Of a stretch of DNA of 64,000 nt, positions 1-29,345 are shown piece after piece (position 1 is the stretch's first letter; each line of letters starts with the position of its first letter). The translations under genes and the position numbers were made by a program. A model generated the notes under the pieces. The model was not told the origin of the DNA and ran no database searches. It saw nothing but the letters and a program-made list of their open reading frames with translations. Source of the stretch: Baylisascaris procyonis (lineage: Eukaryota; Nematoda; Chromadorea; Rhabditida; Ascarididae). The stretch lies in the NCBI GenBank assembly GCA_037389465.1, contig JAZARR010000170.1, forward strand, positions 124,001-188,000, given 5' to 3'.

Positions 1-415
1 CAAGAAGGTGGTGATTCCGACCTCTCTTTCATAGATCTTTTTTATCGATATAGCTCTATATGATCGTTCTGAAGATAGGACGGTGATATAGAGCTATATT
101 GATGAAAAGTGGACTGCATCCGTAGGTTGGGTTCCCGATGCCTTTTCAGAAAGGGTAAAATAGCGGGTAGGAGGCGGAAACTTTACTGCGATTGCCGAGC
201 ACGTTGACTTCGAGTTGTAGGAAGGTCATGCTTTTATTTTGTTTACCTTCGGCCGCTGAGTTTCTGAAATAGATCTTCAGGTAAGCCATTTTTGAATTGA
301 AATGAATGCACCATTAAAGGTTAATACCATTGTTAAGCGGGCAAATTAATAATATTTGTTCATGACGAGAGGAGTAGGAAGGAGGCCAAGAAGGTGGTGA
401 CTTCGACGTCTCTTT
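1..415. repeat. Pair of 29-bp direct repeats (1-29 and 387-415)
   Basis: Both copies start CAAGAAGGTGGTGA and continue to CTCTTT with three mismatches. They sit in the same SF3B4 intron. Purpose unknown; they may be remnants of a local duplication or of an interspersed repeat. Confidence 0.7.
44..103. repeat. Inverted repeat, 17-bp arms with about 26-nt loop
   Basis: Bases 44-60 and 87-103 are reverse complements at 16 of 17 positions; the exception is a G-T wobble in RNA. The element is intronic to SF3B4. The stem is shorter than a normal miRNA precursor, so I call it only a hairpin. Confidence 0.75.
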
Positions 416-727
416 TTAATCGCTTCGATCAAATGCTTTGAAATTTTTTGCTTTCAGTTGAGTTCGAAAGAAATATTCGTTTAAAATGAGATTTAGTTTA
501 ATGCGACGAAGTGTTATATAAAGAAGTGACGGTTGAAAGTGAAGATCTCTGCTTAGTAAATACGAGAAGCTATTTACCTTTATTGTACGGGGTTTTTCAA
601 CTTGAATTTGTTGCTGTCACTTGCGGATCATGTAGCTGAAAATGCGATATGTTATAGTGTCTTCTGTGATTGTGAGTGGTATAGATGATCCCACTCTCTG
701 TTATAATAATGAAGAAACAAATTACAG

Positions 728-892
728 GTTCCGAAGATAATGCGAGATGCGGAAACGGGTAACAGCAAAGGATTCGCATTTGTGAACTTCGCATCTTTCG
801 AGGCATCAGATTCTGCGATCGAGGCAATGAGTGGACAGTTCTTATGTAATCGTGCTATTACGGTCAGCTATGCTTTTAAGAAGGATGCTAAG
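728..892 (+). CDS. SF3B4 exon: C-terminal half of RRM2
   Basis: Acceptor ATTACAG, donor AAG|GTGAGT, 55 codons, phase 0 at both ends. It starts [11 protein letters not shown], the end of the RRM2 beta2-beta3 loop, then RNP1 and the last helix and strand of the RRM. Confidence 0.95.
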
Positions 893-3800
893 GTGAGTGC
901 TTGCAGTAGTATTCTGATTCTTTCTCTGTCGGTGTACTGGTAATCATATCTTCGCTTTGGGGTTGGACACAAACTTCGAATCGCTTATGTTTCAACTGAA
1001 TGGAAATTGGAAAGACCGTCGATTGTAAAGTCCATTACGGACAAATCTGGATTGATAGTGGGTAGTTTTCATGTTTTGCTGTCGTTGTTTTATAACCTCT
1101 TCATATGTCAGTGACTTATAACCTCCTCCGTTAGAAGTCAACATCCCATTTGCCAGTACCCATTGTAAAGCATTACAAAATTGTGTTGTACGTGCCGAGT
1201 ACTATTCCCTGCTTTTTGAGTTGTTATCCTCTCCTCTGTTTCAAAGGTGTTGATAATATCCTTCAAATTTATCCTGCCCTCTTCCTTTCGCCCTTTCAAT
1301 CCGGCCTTGCTTCGCTGAATTACACAGGTTTGACGAAGATGTTTTCTTTCCTTGGGAGAAGATGTATCTCAATAGCTTAATCGCTTGTGATATTTCTGTT
1401 TTGGGCGGCTTCTATAACCCTTCTGAGACTGTCTTAATGCTACTGAATAGCTGAATACGGCTATTGATTGGTCTTGAGGTCTTCCCATCTATGTCCGGCA
1501 ACTGTCCAGAGAAATTTGCTCTTTGCTGGATTGTGTTTCATTGTTTCTGTTGCTTTCAGCCTTTAGAGTGAGGCAGCTACTACTTTGAAACAATAGCAAC
1601 TGAAGCCTTGTTGTTTAATCTAAACCATCTTTAACAAATAGGCAGTGCTAAAGGATCTTAAACCTTTAGCTTTCTTATTTATTTAGGTAACAACTCCACG
1701 ACTTCCTGTTGATGCTGTATTTTTGGTCTCAGGTAGTTGAGCTTGTCAACTTGCTGAGGCCCATAGTATGGGGGAAGCCGATATGTCAGCGGGTTACGTG
1801 ATTAACGCAATGTTGCCGGCGACTTTTTAAAGGAGCTTATAGTTCACAGTTTCAGTTGTGACTGCGTTTAGATTCTTTTGAAACTTCCTTTGTGATGTTG
1901 AAAAAAGGCTATATTCTTGTCGTTGACTTGATCGCGGATGGTTAGGTTACTGATAGTGGAGCTGAGTTTGATATCGAAATCGGAACATTGCTGCACAATC
2001 CTCTTTATATTGCCAATTGCAAGATCGGACAAGTGTGTTCCAAAACCGAGGCCTGATGTACTTCAAGACCCTTACGTTGTGAGATATTGCAATGGTTAAG
2101 ATGTTCGTGATTCGGATAAGGCAGCCCTATTTTTTGGCATTCCATCCGCTGTCAACAGATCTTGAATATGCCTGAGGAAAAGAGGGATGAAGAGTATGAG
2201 CATGATCGAGAATTGTGGAATAAATTGAATAAGGATGCTGGTTGCATGCATCAATCAGCCACCGTATCTGCGGATGTGGTGGTTATTTGAGTGGTCACGG
2301 TTAAACTCGGCTTGCTCTTTTCTCACTGATTCTCCCGAGTGAATGCTGAAATGTTTAACTGTTATTCTTTCGAACAACTTAGCTAGTAGGATGGGTCGAG
2401 GTTGATACCGTAGTTGGTCAGATAGTAGATCGCAGCCATGCCGTGAAGATTTCGGAGCTGAGCCCCTGATATCCTAATTTTTTTAGTAGAGCGACATTCG
2501 ATTCTCTGGGGCTTTTTTTAAAAATGGGGAAAAGGGAAAAGGGAAGCTACGTATGATTTGGAATAACGTGTTCGGATCTGACGTGGCGTTCCATTTTTTC
2601 CACTGGAACGAATTCCGAATTGCTGAAACTCTTTTATTTCGATGTGGAACCGCGAAGTCGTTTCTTACTCATTTGTCTCCGTCCCTTGTGTTACTTCTGA
2701 GAAGTGCTTGTGTCGTGGATAGTGAAGGTTGTGAAAAGTTGTACTTAGAGTGTTTTGAGGACAGCAAGTCAACAACGGGTGTCGGCAGATGATTTACCTA
2801 TTGCAGGGTGAGCGGCATGGCACTGCGGCTGAACGAATGCTAGCCGCTCAGAATCCGCTGTTTCCATCGGATAAACCGAATCAGATGTTCTCGGATGGTA
2901 AAATGCCGTTGCCGCCAATCGCGCCACCTGTTCCTCCACCTCCTGGCCCACCTATTCCTCCGCCTATGATGCCACCGCTGAGTGCACCACCACCGGTCGT
3001 GTTTCCTCCGCCTCCACCGCCGGTCCCGACACCAGGTGCTACGCCCATTCCGCCACCACCTCCACCACCCGCGCCCCCAACACCAATGGGAACGCCACGA
3101 CCGCCACCTCCGATCAGCGGTATGTTCCTTTTGCTCATGTCCATTTCCTTAGTCGATGAGAGGTGAAATTTTTGAAAAACAGGGAAGGAAGGGATTGTTG
3201 AGAGAAATTCGATTTTCAAGTTGCATCATTTTCTTTCCATCGCCAAAGAGTAAGTTTATGTAAAGGTCTTATTCACTGGAAAAGGGAGAACCCACATGCT
3301 TCGTAAGCAACAAAGGCGTCATTTGAATGCGTCATCAGAAGAGGCGTAGAGCTCGCACAATACGGGCTTTTTGCATTCTTTTTGCGAATGCGTGTCTTGT
3401 AGACTTTATTTCTATGCGTATGATGCGTTCTGCTCTGTCCGACAGCATTAACATGATCCACTGCAATTAAAGCTAAGAAATTTTATGAATGTAATCTACA
3501 CGATACAGTGTTCTTCTGCTCCCAGATTTCGTCCTATGTAAATCTCTAGCTGTTGACAGGTATGGGTGTCAGAGGATTGGTAAATTAATTCTTTCCGGAT
3601 GCTACTCAAGATGGAATTTTAAGTTGAGGATCAGCCGGTTCTATGAAATTATGTAGTTGAGCAAACAGTTGAGATAACTGTTAAGACCGCAGGTCATACC
3701 AGTTGCACTGATTTCCGATTCGTTTGAATGTTTTGTAGACGGTTCAGTTGCAGAATATTATGTTGTGGCAACTTCTTTAGTAATGTGCAGAAGGGAAACG

Positions 3801-4983
3801 AGTTGCGTTTGAGGGTGCTTTTCGGAGTTTATTCACCGAGATGGCCCAGACAGGAAGGCCTAGAAGAAAAAGTTATTCCGGATAGAATTGCGTTAATGCG
3901 GAAAGCGACGAGAAAACTAGAGGGCAGTTAGCCAGGAGAAACCTCGTTGAGAAGTCTGTGGCGAATGGTGCAAAAACTATAGGAATTGTTTCCCACTGGA
4001 GAGTGGGATACCTTGCAGCATACTCATCCATGACTTCTATTCTTGTTGATAGCATCATTGGCTACAAGTGGCTAGCCGCCACTATGAAGCTCTAAAGATA
4101 TTGATAATGGTCTTAACCGCATTTTCGATTCTCGTTTGGCATGTTTAGAATGGATTTGATTTTGGGTATTTGCTTATTTAAGTTTTAAGATCCTTTAAAT
4201 TAATAAATAAAATTTGAAAGATAAGACTTGTTTCATATTTAATATTATGATGGCAATAATGAAACAATCTGATATTGAAGCTTATGGATTCTCGTTTAGC
4301 CAGGCATGACCGCATTTTTGATGGTACGCTTAAACCATAAAGGTTAATACTTTTTGCAATAGAAACCATTTGTTATCAGAGCTATAATTTGCAACTTCAG
4401 TTGGAGAATTTCAAGTTAAAACTGTACCTGAACTCCTCTTTGCGATATCGATGAACCGCTGGGCATCCTTATTTTCTAGAGATCAGGCGTCCTACTTCTC
4501 GGTTTAATTCTTATAAAGGGGAGAAATCTGCAACGTGGGGGAAAGATCATTTGAGATGAAATATTCCTTGAATGCGTTCGGGATTTAACAGGCGTTGCGC
4601 GAATCGGCGTTGCAAAGTTCTGCCGCGAGCACAAAATACAATTTTCAGCTCCACCACCGCTTTGGGGACTTCCACCGCCACCGCCAATCACACCCGGAAT
4701 GCGACCACCAGCTCCGACTCCAACGCCTACGCCACCACCCCCTCCACCGCCACGTGTGCTTCCTTCCGGTCCACCGGGGCCACCAATGCCGCCAGGACCT
4801 CCTGGGCCTCCAGGGCCTCCGGGTCCACCTGGTGCACCAACCCGTATGCCGCCTCCACCGTTCTTCCCACCGGGTGGGCGTCCACCGTTCGCACCACCTC
4901 CACCGCCTGGTGTGCGTATGATGCGGCCTCCACCACCACCGTTCATGCGCCCGCCGCGTCCGCCACCACCACCTGGACACTGA
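728..4983 (+). CDS. sap-49 (SF3B4): Splicing factor 3b subunit 4 (SAP49), 3' three exons; 5' part outside window
   Basis: SF3B4 is the SF3b subunit of U2 snRNP that contacts pre-mRNA upstream of the branch point in the nucleus. Three exons are visible: 728-892, 2807-3119 and 4649-4983. They join in phase (0, then 1) to give about 270 codons ending in TGA at 4981-4983. The first carries the second half of RRM2, with the RNP1 octamer KGFAFVNF and the family stretch [15 protein letters not shown]. The second begins [18 protein letters not shown], diagnostic of SF3B4, then turns into a Pro/Gly/Met-rich tail. The third continues that tail, including a collagen-like run of PPG repeats, and ends PPPGH. 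With the missing RRM1 and linker (about 130 residues in other animals) the protein would be about 400 residues, close to the usual 390-425. Family identity is seen directly. The organism-level name is inferred from the C. elegans ortholog. Confidence 0.95.
893..2806 (+). other. SF3B4 intron, 1.9 kb
   Basis: Bounded by donor GTGAGT and acceptor TTGCAG. The reading frames inside are short and show no family motif. I see no other gene or obvious repeat. Confidence 0.85.
2807..3119 (+). CDS. SF3B4 exon: post-RRM linker and first part of proline-rich tail
   Basis: Acceptor TTGCAG and donor G|GTATGT, ending in phase 1. It opens with the conserved post-RRM segment [18 protein letters not shown], then a Pro-rich run of blocks such as PPPPPP and PIPPPM. 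The 112-residue glycine-rich frame on the opposite strand is a shadow of the proline codons. Confidence 0.95.
3120..4648 (+). other. SF3B4 intron, 1.5 kb
   Basis: Bounded by donor GTATGT and acceptor TTTTCAG. Nothing recognisable inside. Confidence 0.85.
4649..4983 (+). CDS. SF3B4 terminal exon: proline-rich tail and stop
   Basis: Acceptor AATTTTCAG. The first two bases complete an Ala codon with the G left by the previous exon. The exon encodes [12 protein letters not shown], then PPG repeats and ends [12 protein letters not shown]. Repetitive Pro codons make several long spurious frames in the other five frames. Confidence 0.94.
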
Positions 4984-5690
4984 AACCTTTTTCATTGTTT
5001 CGTCGTGCTGGATTTCGCCGTTGTTCTCAGTTTATTCTTGTTTTCTTCTTTGTCTCAAGGAAGTGCACTCAGTTATAGGAAGAAAAATCGTCGCAAAGTT
5101 TAGGAGTTATGAAACTTCGATTGTGATTTTGATGTTTGTGGCTCGACAAGAGAGGGGGATTATTCACTCTATGACCTTTATAAGGGTAATTTAATTCTTA
5201 GCCCGTGGTTGCAGTTGGGATCACAGTCGTGCAGTAGTTTCGATGCACAGTAGTTTCGAAGAATATCATAGTGTTCTTCGATGCAGGCAATGGTCGTTTT
5301 CCCCTGACCATCCCGCGCATTTGTTTCTTCCTGTTTATTGTATGTTGCGTTGTCCGTATACTACTGTTTGAAATGTGTCCGTACATTACTATATGTTTTC
5401 CGGCCTCATTCTATGTTTCCTGATGGTATTAAAGAAGAAGAACGTATCATGGGAGCTGTGTTAAATAATGACATCTCTAAGCATTGATTTGCTTAATGAA
5501 GTTACTCATTTATATCTTCCGAGATCACTGATATGTTACGGTTTGTAGTCGAAAAAATTTAGTGCAAAATTGATTGACAGTCAATGTTTGAAACATCTTA
5601 AGCAGCAATGAGCAAATATAATGGCAACTAGTGAACTGATAACACGATCTTAGTGTTTGCTTTCGCCGAGCATCGCTCCTTATCGCCCTA
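4984..5690. other. Intergenic spacer between SF3B4 and the NRF-family gene
   Basis: About 700 bp holding the SF3B4 3' UTR and presumably the upstream region of the next gene, which lies on the same strand. No canonical AATAAA is present; an ATTAAA lies at 5428-5433. No clear TATA box and no unambiguous trans-splice acceptor directly before the ATG at 5691. The gap is larger than typical nematode operon spacing, so co-transcription is not supported. Confidence 0.6.
5428..5433 (+). terminator. Possible SF3B4 polyadenylation signal (ATTAAA)
   Basis: It is the common variant of AATAAA and I found no AATAAA between the SF3B4 stop and this point. It would imply a 3' UTR of about 450 bases. Position and motif only. 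Confidence 0.35.
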
Positions 5691-24344
<18,654 letters not shown>

Positions 24345-24374
24345 ATCACCAATTATGAAACAGAATGTATTGTA

Positions 24375-24380
24375 AATAAA
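24375..24380 (+). terminator. Polyadenylation signal AATAAA of the NRF-family gene
   Basis: Canonical hexamer 30 bases past the stop codon, implying a very short 3' UTR, common in nematodes. Confidence 0.75.
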
Positions 24381-26860
24381 ACTACAGTCATTGGCGCATT
24401 GAGGTGAGGATAGAAAGGAAGGGGGAGGAAGACCTCATATTCGACTGATTCAGAAAACTTAATGGGTTTTAATCGAATTTCGACTAGGAGAGATTGGTAT
24501 TTCGCATTAATTAGTAGGTTTACATTCATTTATTTCCTTCCAGTTTTAAACGTATTCCACTTTTGTTCAATGGGAGTCAGTGATGGCCTGCCGTTTTGCT
24601 TCGTCAAGGAACTGATGTAACGAGTTTAAACCTGCAACGAGCCACCACCTGATTGGCAAATGCTACCCAAAAGGAGTCAACCTTTTAAATCACAAATCAT
24701 TTACTTTTTCGTATGCCCAAGAGTTTAGGAAAAATTGAAGAAGTTAATTGAGCAGCTGGCAGGGAATTTCTTTCTTATAATTAATCTTGTAAAGCTTAGA
24801 AGGGTGAAGAATAGCAAGGCAGTATTTATATGTATGCATATAATATAATAGTAAGTGCTAATAAAGTAATTCGTTTAGCGCATGATGGGTATGGTTTATT
24901 GATGGCTAGTAAATCTGGCCGCTCTGATGGTGTAGATTCCAAAACGCTTATATCTTATGAGTTTTTCAGATAAGATTTATTATTTGATTTTTCTTATGGT
25001 CATTTTTTACTCATGGACGTAATTCATTTTCTCTTTGTGCAATTCATTTTACTTCTTCATATTGGTTCGCTCATATCGTTCGCGATTTTGTGAACGAAAT
25101 CGATTTGTCAAAACGTTTCAACTGTTAAAGGTTTTTGAGCGAAAAAGTCGCCTGAAATGCCTGAAATTCTTCGAAAAAAAAAAGCGAATTGAACTGCTCG
25201 AATTAACAGACGATTTTTGGAACGATAAATCCAGCCGTTTAAATGCATTCGATGAGAAAAACCTAGTTAATCTATCTATACACCGGTTTCAGTAGGGATC
25301 TTATATGGCCATGCTCTGTTTCGCTCTATAGTGCTTCCAGCGCTGACAAGCATTGCAAGCTTTCAACGGAAACACTCGTTTCTCTGCAGCTAGATGAAGT
25401 GAAAATAGAGTAATTTTCAGCGTCACTATGGTGTAGTGAAAATAAATATAATTTAAAGAAGAAAATTGGAATACAATATGGACATGCCTTAAGAAGAATA
25501 TTCGTCTGATTCTAAGTTTAATTAGCTGATGAGAATTGAATATAACCTGTTTCGAATATAATGAGTTAATATTGTGTAGTGAATAGGACCTACCGCTAAT
25601 ATCCAGCGAACTCTATCCCAGTTCAAGTTATTTCGATGGTATCAATTTTTTTATCAGTTCTGTGCTGTCTTCTCACCCCTGCCGTTTTCCCAAACGTTCC
25701 TGAAATTGCCTGTCTAATCATTCAAACAGCATTTCTTCTGTCCTTTTATTGTTCGATATATCGTTCGAGCGTAATACGTCATATATTGTTTCTTCCTCGG
25801 TCTAAGTTGTATCTCAGGCAGTATTCCTGCTTATCTTATAAATAAAAAGTTTTGCGGCATCATATATGAGTTTACTGGATAGGATGGTTTGTGCGAGATG
25901 ATCTTCATTCGAGGCTCCCTTTAACGAAACCCCTGTTTCCGATCGTTGCCGCTATTAATGTCCCATGTTGATGGTTCATCGTCGTCATACTGCCATCGTG
26001 CCGTGGTATGGCGCTTGAAGTAAGGGATAGTGACAGGTTGTGAAAAAAAAGAGTTGTCCTTGGGTGCAGAAACGCGTCGTCGCTTACATCAAATAAAATC
26101 GCTTATTTCATTGCCTTTTTATCAGTTTGAAACGAGCAATCTTTTCTTAGGGACAAGCCATTTGTGCTCTTCAATTATCGTTTCACTATTGAGAAGCATG
26201 GATCACAGAATACCGTTGCTTTCGAATATATTATAAAATAGCGGACAGTTTAAAACAACGGGAAAATTAATCGGAAGAAACACATACAAAGATAAAATTT
26301 TGTCACCGAAAATAATCGAATAAATTTTCGATGACATCTTCTAAAATCATCATCTGATATCAATGCAAAATATTTTGTTCTTTCAGAGGTCAACTAAATA
26401 GTGACAGAGATCTTGGAGAAATGCAATGTAGCGAGCGACTTGATGCATAGTGCGATACAACTTCATTGATTGATTTTTTAGATCGGCTTCTAGAGATTAC
26501 GGCCGCACACTACGAAGAATTGTTTAATTTACAGATTTAGGAATGTTTGAATTCGCCTCATAGCGCTGAAATGTTAAAAGAAGAAGACGAGCTTCTAGAT
26601 GCTGCTTTTCTAAATAATTCCGCATCGAGTAAACACAAAGGCCAATAGTGCATTCATCACAACAATCGCAACCAATTCAGTTATTTAAATATTCATCCTT
26701 CTAACTTTTAGATACGCCAAGCTATGAGCATTCAGTCATGACAATAAATTCCATCGAAATACTAAAATTTAGCAGATTTTATGTTCATCTTTAGTTGAAC
26801 TAAATAAAATCCATAATATACCCAAATCTTACTTAATATATACCCATGGGAAATGGCAAC
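24381..26860. other. Intergenic, nothing recognised
   Basis: AT-rich. The longest frames (for example 25035-25295, rich in Lys, Glu and Leu) have no family motif and no clear splice sites. No polyadenylated neighbour gene is visible. Confidence 0.5.
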
Positions 26861-26864
26861 ATTA

Positions 26865-27500
26865 AAATGATGGACATTTGCATTATTTTATTTGGTTTCA
26901 TTTTTAGGCAGTCTAAAAGAATACCCATGGGAGGTAATGGCAGTCCTGATATTAGCTGATCTTGCTTTGTCCGTTATAGAATATAAATGTGCCAAATTTT
27001 CACTTTTTAATGCTCTTTGTTGTAGGTACGTTGAGGATTTATTGATATTCAATACCGACAACTTTCAGGGTATGGCTAAATTAATTTATGGAGACTCATT
27101 GCAGATTGAGATTACATATGCGGGTAGCACAGCTAATTTTTTGTTCCTAACTTACATATTACGTGTAATGATGTCATCTCAAACATCTGTGATAAGACCG
27201 ATCAATTTAGTTTTACCGTGAATAAATACACTCAATTGGACAGGAATATCCCACTGTTCATGTGCAAAAACTTATAATCCCCAAGTCTATAGATTTAGTA
27301 AATTGTGCTCATTTAACGGCAGATTTTATTAATAAGTATAAAGGACTGCTTAAAAATTAGGAGGAAAAAGGTCGCAGTGTTTCTCTAATGAAAAAGTTTC
27401 TATATAATGCATTAATTAGTGAACTAGAATTGGTCTATAAGTTCGTCTACCCTAATAGGCAGGGTATCAGTAGTTTGCTTCACAAAATTTTCAGTGGGCT
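26865..27500 (+). mobile_element. Degenerate reverse-transcriptase relic of a retroelement
   Basis: Across three shifting frames the order of an animal retroelement reverse transcriptase is recognisable. It shows IPMGGNGSPDI (RT motif with GIPMG-type loop, near 26919), ADLALSVIEY after a frameshift, RYVEDLLIFNTDNF (degraded YxDD box, near 27025), IYGDSLQIE, then DKTDQFSF after a second shift. A downstream segment ends in LMKKFLYNALISELELVYKF near 27440. At least three frameshifts, one in-frame TAG, Glu for the first catalytic Asp, and FLFL where FLDL is usual show that it is dead. The motif spacing resembles the IDDLL type of RT seen in many invertebrates, possibly Penelope-related; the class is not certain. 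No terminal repeats, endonuclease or flanking duplication were found. Confidence 0.75.
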
Positions 27501-28542
27501 TTAGTATCTTTCGTTTATTAACAATGCAGGCATAAGGGTATTATAATCTATACGAGTCTTCCATCATCTTAGTGTTACTACGTCTGAAGCGTATTGATTA
27601 ACGCTCATAGCACTGCACTAGTAACTTTCATAATGAACAGCATCCATTTGCTCGATTTTACGCTGTTCAATTTTGTGTTCAATTTTTAGGACGTCTGTGT
27701 GTTGGTTTTACCATGTTAGCATACTATATATTCTAATATCACTTCATAGCAACCTTTAAGGAACCTTAAATGTTATTCGCTTCTTTGCGATCGGATTCAG
27801 TGCAAACGTAGATTACATAAATATTTGTTCTACCACCAATATTATTGATCTATGTGTATCGTCAGCATTAGCGCCTTCATTTATCGATTGCCAATCTGCA
27901 CAGTCCTCAACATCACCTTTTTGCTTCGCGTAGCAAATACGAATTTTAAGTTACCAATTTTAATTTTCATGCTTTTTAGATATTTCTGGCATACTATAGT
28001 TTTTATACTGAACTTTCCGTTACGCTATTTTCTACGTTGCCTTTCTTTTAATACGAGTTGTTTACTAGTCTTTGTAATTTTTTAATTCCATTTTTTATAT
28101 AGCTGTCTATAACATTCTAAACATTATATCAATATCAGCATGTGTACAGAACTTTTATTTATTTACTATGGTTTCACTTGACCCAGAACTTGCTCTATAA
28201 TAAACGCCAACTTTATTTTATTTCTTTTTCAATCTATATTATGTTATTTATTCTAATATATTGCTTTCCTTTATAATAAATATATTACATATTACCCTTT
28301 AATATAATTACGCTTCATACCAATTTTTAGCTTTTAATGTAATATAATTTAATTTTATAAATTTTAGGGTGTTTATACTTTAGCATATAAATGCCATATT
28401 TATGTAAAGGTCAGTTTGCTGTTGAGATTATATTAATCAGCAACGTCATGTTTTACTGCGCGTCGGGCTTTAAGTGCCTTTTATTACCGTTCTTTTCACG
28501 TAAATCCCTCCCTTGGAATTTCGATTGCAACGTTTTTTGCAG

Positions 28543-28637
28543 GCATAGGAAATGGAACACGGTGATAAAAGGCTCTTTGGTTCTACTCTCAACCGGCTGT
28601 TTTGGAGAAAAGGAGGAAATCGGACCACGGGGATGAG
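28543..28637 (+). CDS. Candidate short first coding exon, unknown gene
   Basis: A strong acceptor CGTTTTTTGCAG is followed nine bases later by an ATG (28552). The frame MEHGDKRLFGSTLNRLFWRK continues to GMR and a good donor AG|GTAGGT, in phase 2. Codon choice and GC are unlike the flanks. It could be a trans-spliced first exon encoding a basic cytoplasmic N-terminus. I do not recognise the protein, and no certain second exon follows for tens of kilobases; the frame at 62680 is phase-compatible. Chance remains possible for 28 codons. Confidence 0.3.
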
Positions 28638-29158
28638 GTAGGTGCTATTTTTATAATTTTGTATTTATTATTTATGTTATATTTTGAATGCATGTTTTGC
28701 CTATAGTCTTCTTTTCTAGTTTTTCTTTGTCCGTTTGTGTCTCTTTTTCTTCGTGCGCACATTTCAAGTTGCCTAATCTATGCGATTACTCATGCACTTT
28801 CCCATACTAACAGAGTTATGTTTATCGTTCCTGCAATGGCCCGCGCATAACTCAGGTATACACGTAAACGAATAAGGGCCGAAATGTGTCCATTTATTCT
28901 CATAGGTAATCAGTTAGGCTCTTTCTCTTCTTTTCTTGGCATCGAGTCCCCTAAATATGACCTACTGCTACTGGCTTTGTGATTTCCAAAAGTTTCCCTT
29001 TAGCTTATTTGTTCTTATTGCGGTTTCTTACACAGTTATATATTCGTTTTGGTCTCTAACCTTGCTACGTATATAATGGACTATCCTTTTAATTTTCACT
29101 CTCTATTCCGACGAATAAAAACAATTTTTCAAGCTACGCCTTTGTTCATTTGCTTTTT

Positions 29159-29345
29159 TTCCACTAGAAAATTTGCTAATTTAAAAAAAGTGCACCTATC
29201 CGTTTGTTATATAAGAATGTAACAGCTGATTAAGCATATCTATGCATTTGTTTTATTTTTAGAGAGCTTTTAACTGTTTAGCAAAAGTCCGTTTAATAAC
29301 CTGTTGTCTTCGCAGTTTGTTCTTCTCCTTTATAAAACTTCTAGA
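29159..29345 (+). repeat. Left arm of a long inverted repeat
   Basis: About 185 bp, starting TTCCACTAG and ending near CTTTATAAAACTTCT. It matches the reverse complement of 32636-32822 with roughly a dozen differences and one 2-base gap (about 93 percent by my hand alignment). Confidence 0.85.

Larger units (their letters stand above)
1..727 (+). other. Intron of SF3B4 upstream of the RRM2 exon
   Basis: No RRM1 or early RRM2 coding could be found here, so the window opens inside an intron. It ends in the acceptor ATTACAG at 721-727. It contains a long hairpin at 44-103 and a 29-bp near-exact direct repeat (1-29 and 387-415), both listed separately. Confidence 0.7.

Noticed and set aside
2881..3219. 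112-residue glycine-rich frame on the minus strand
   Set aside because: It is the antisense of the SF3B4 proline codons (CCN read backward as GGN).
4476..5078. Several long frames on both strands over the SF3B4 last exon
   Set aside because: Repetitive CCA/CCT/CCG codons leave all six frames open. Only the frame ending RPPPPPGH continues the SF3B4 protein with correct splice phase.
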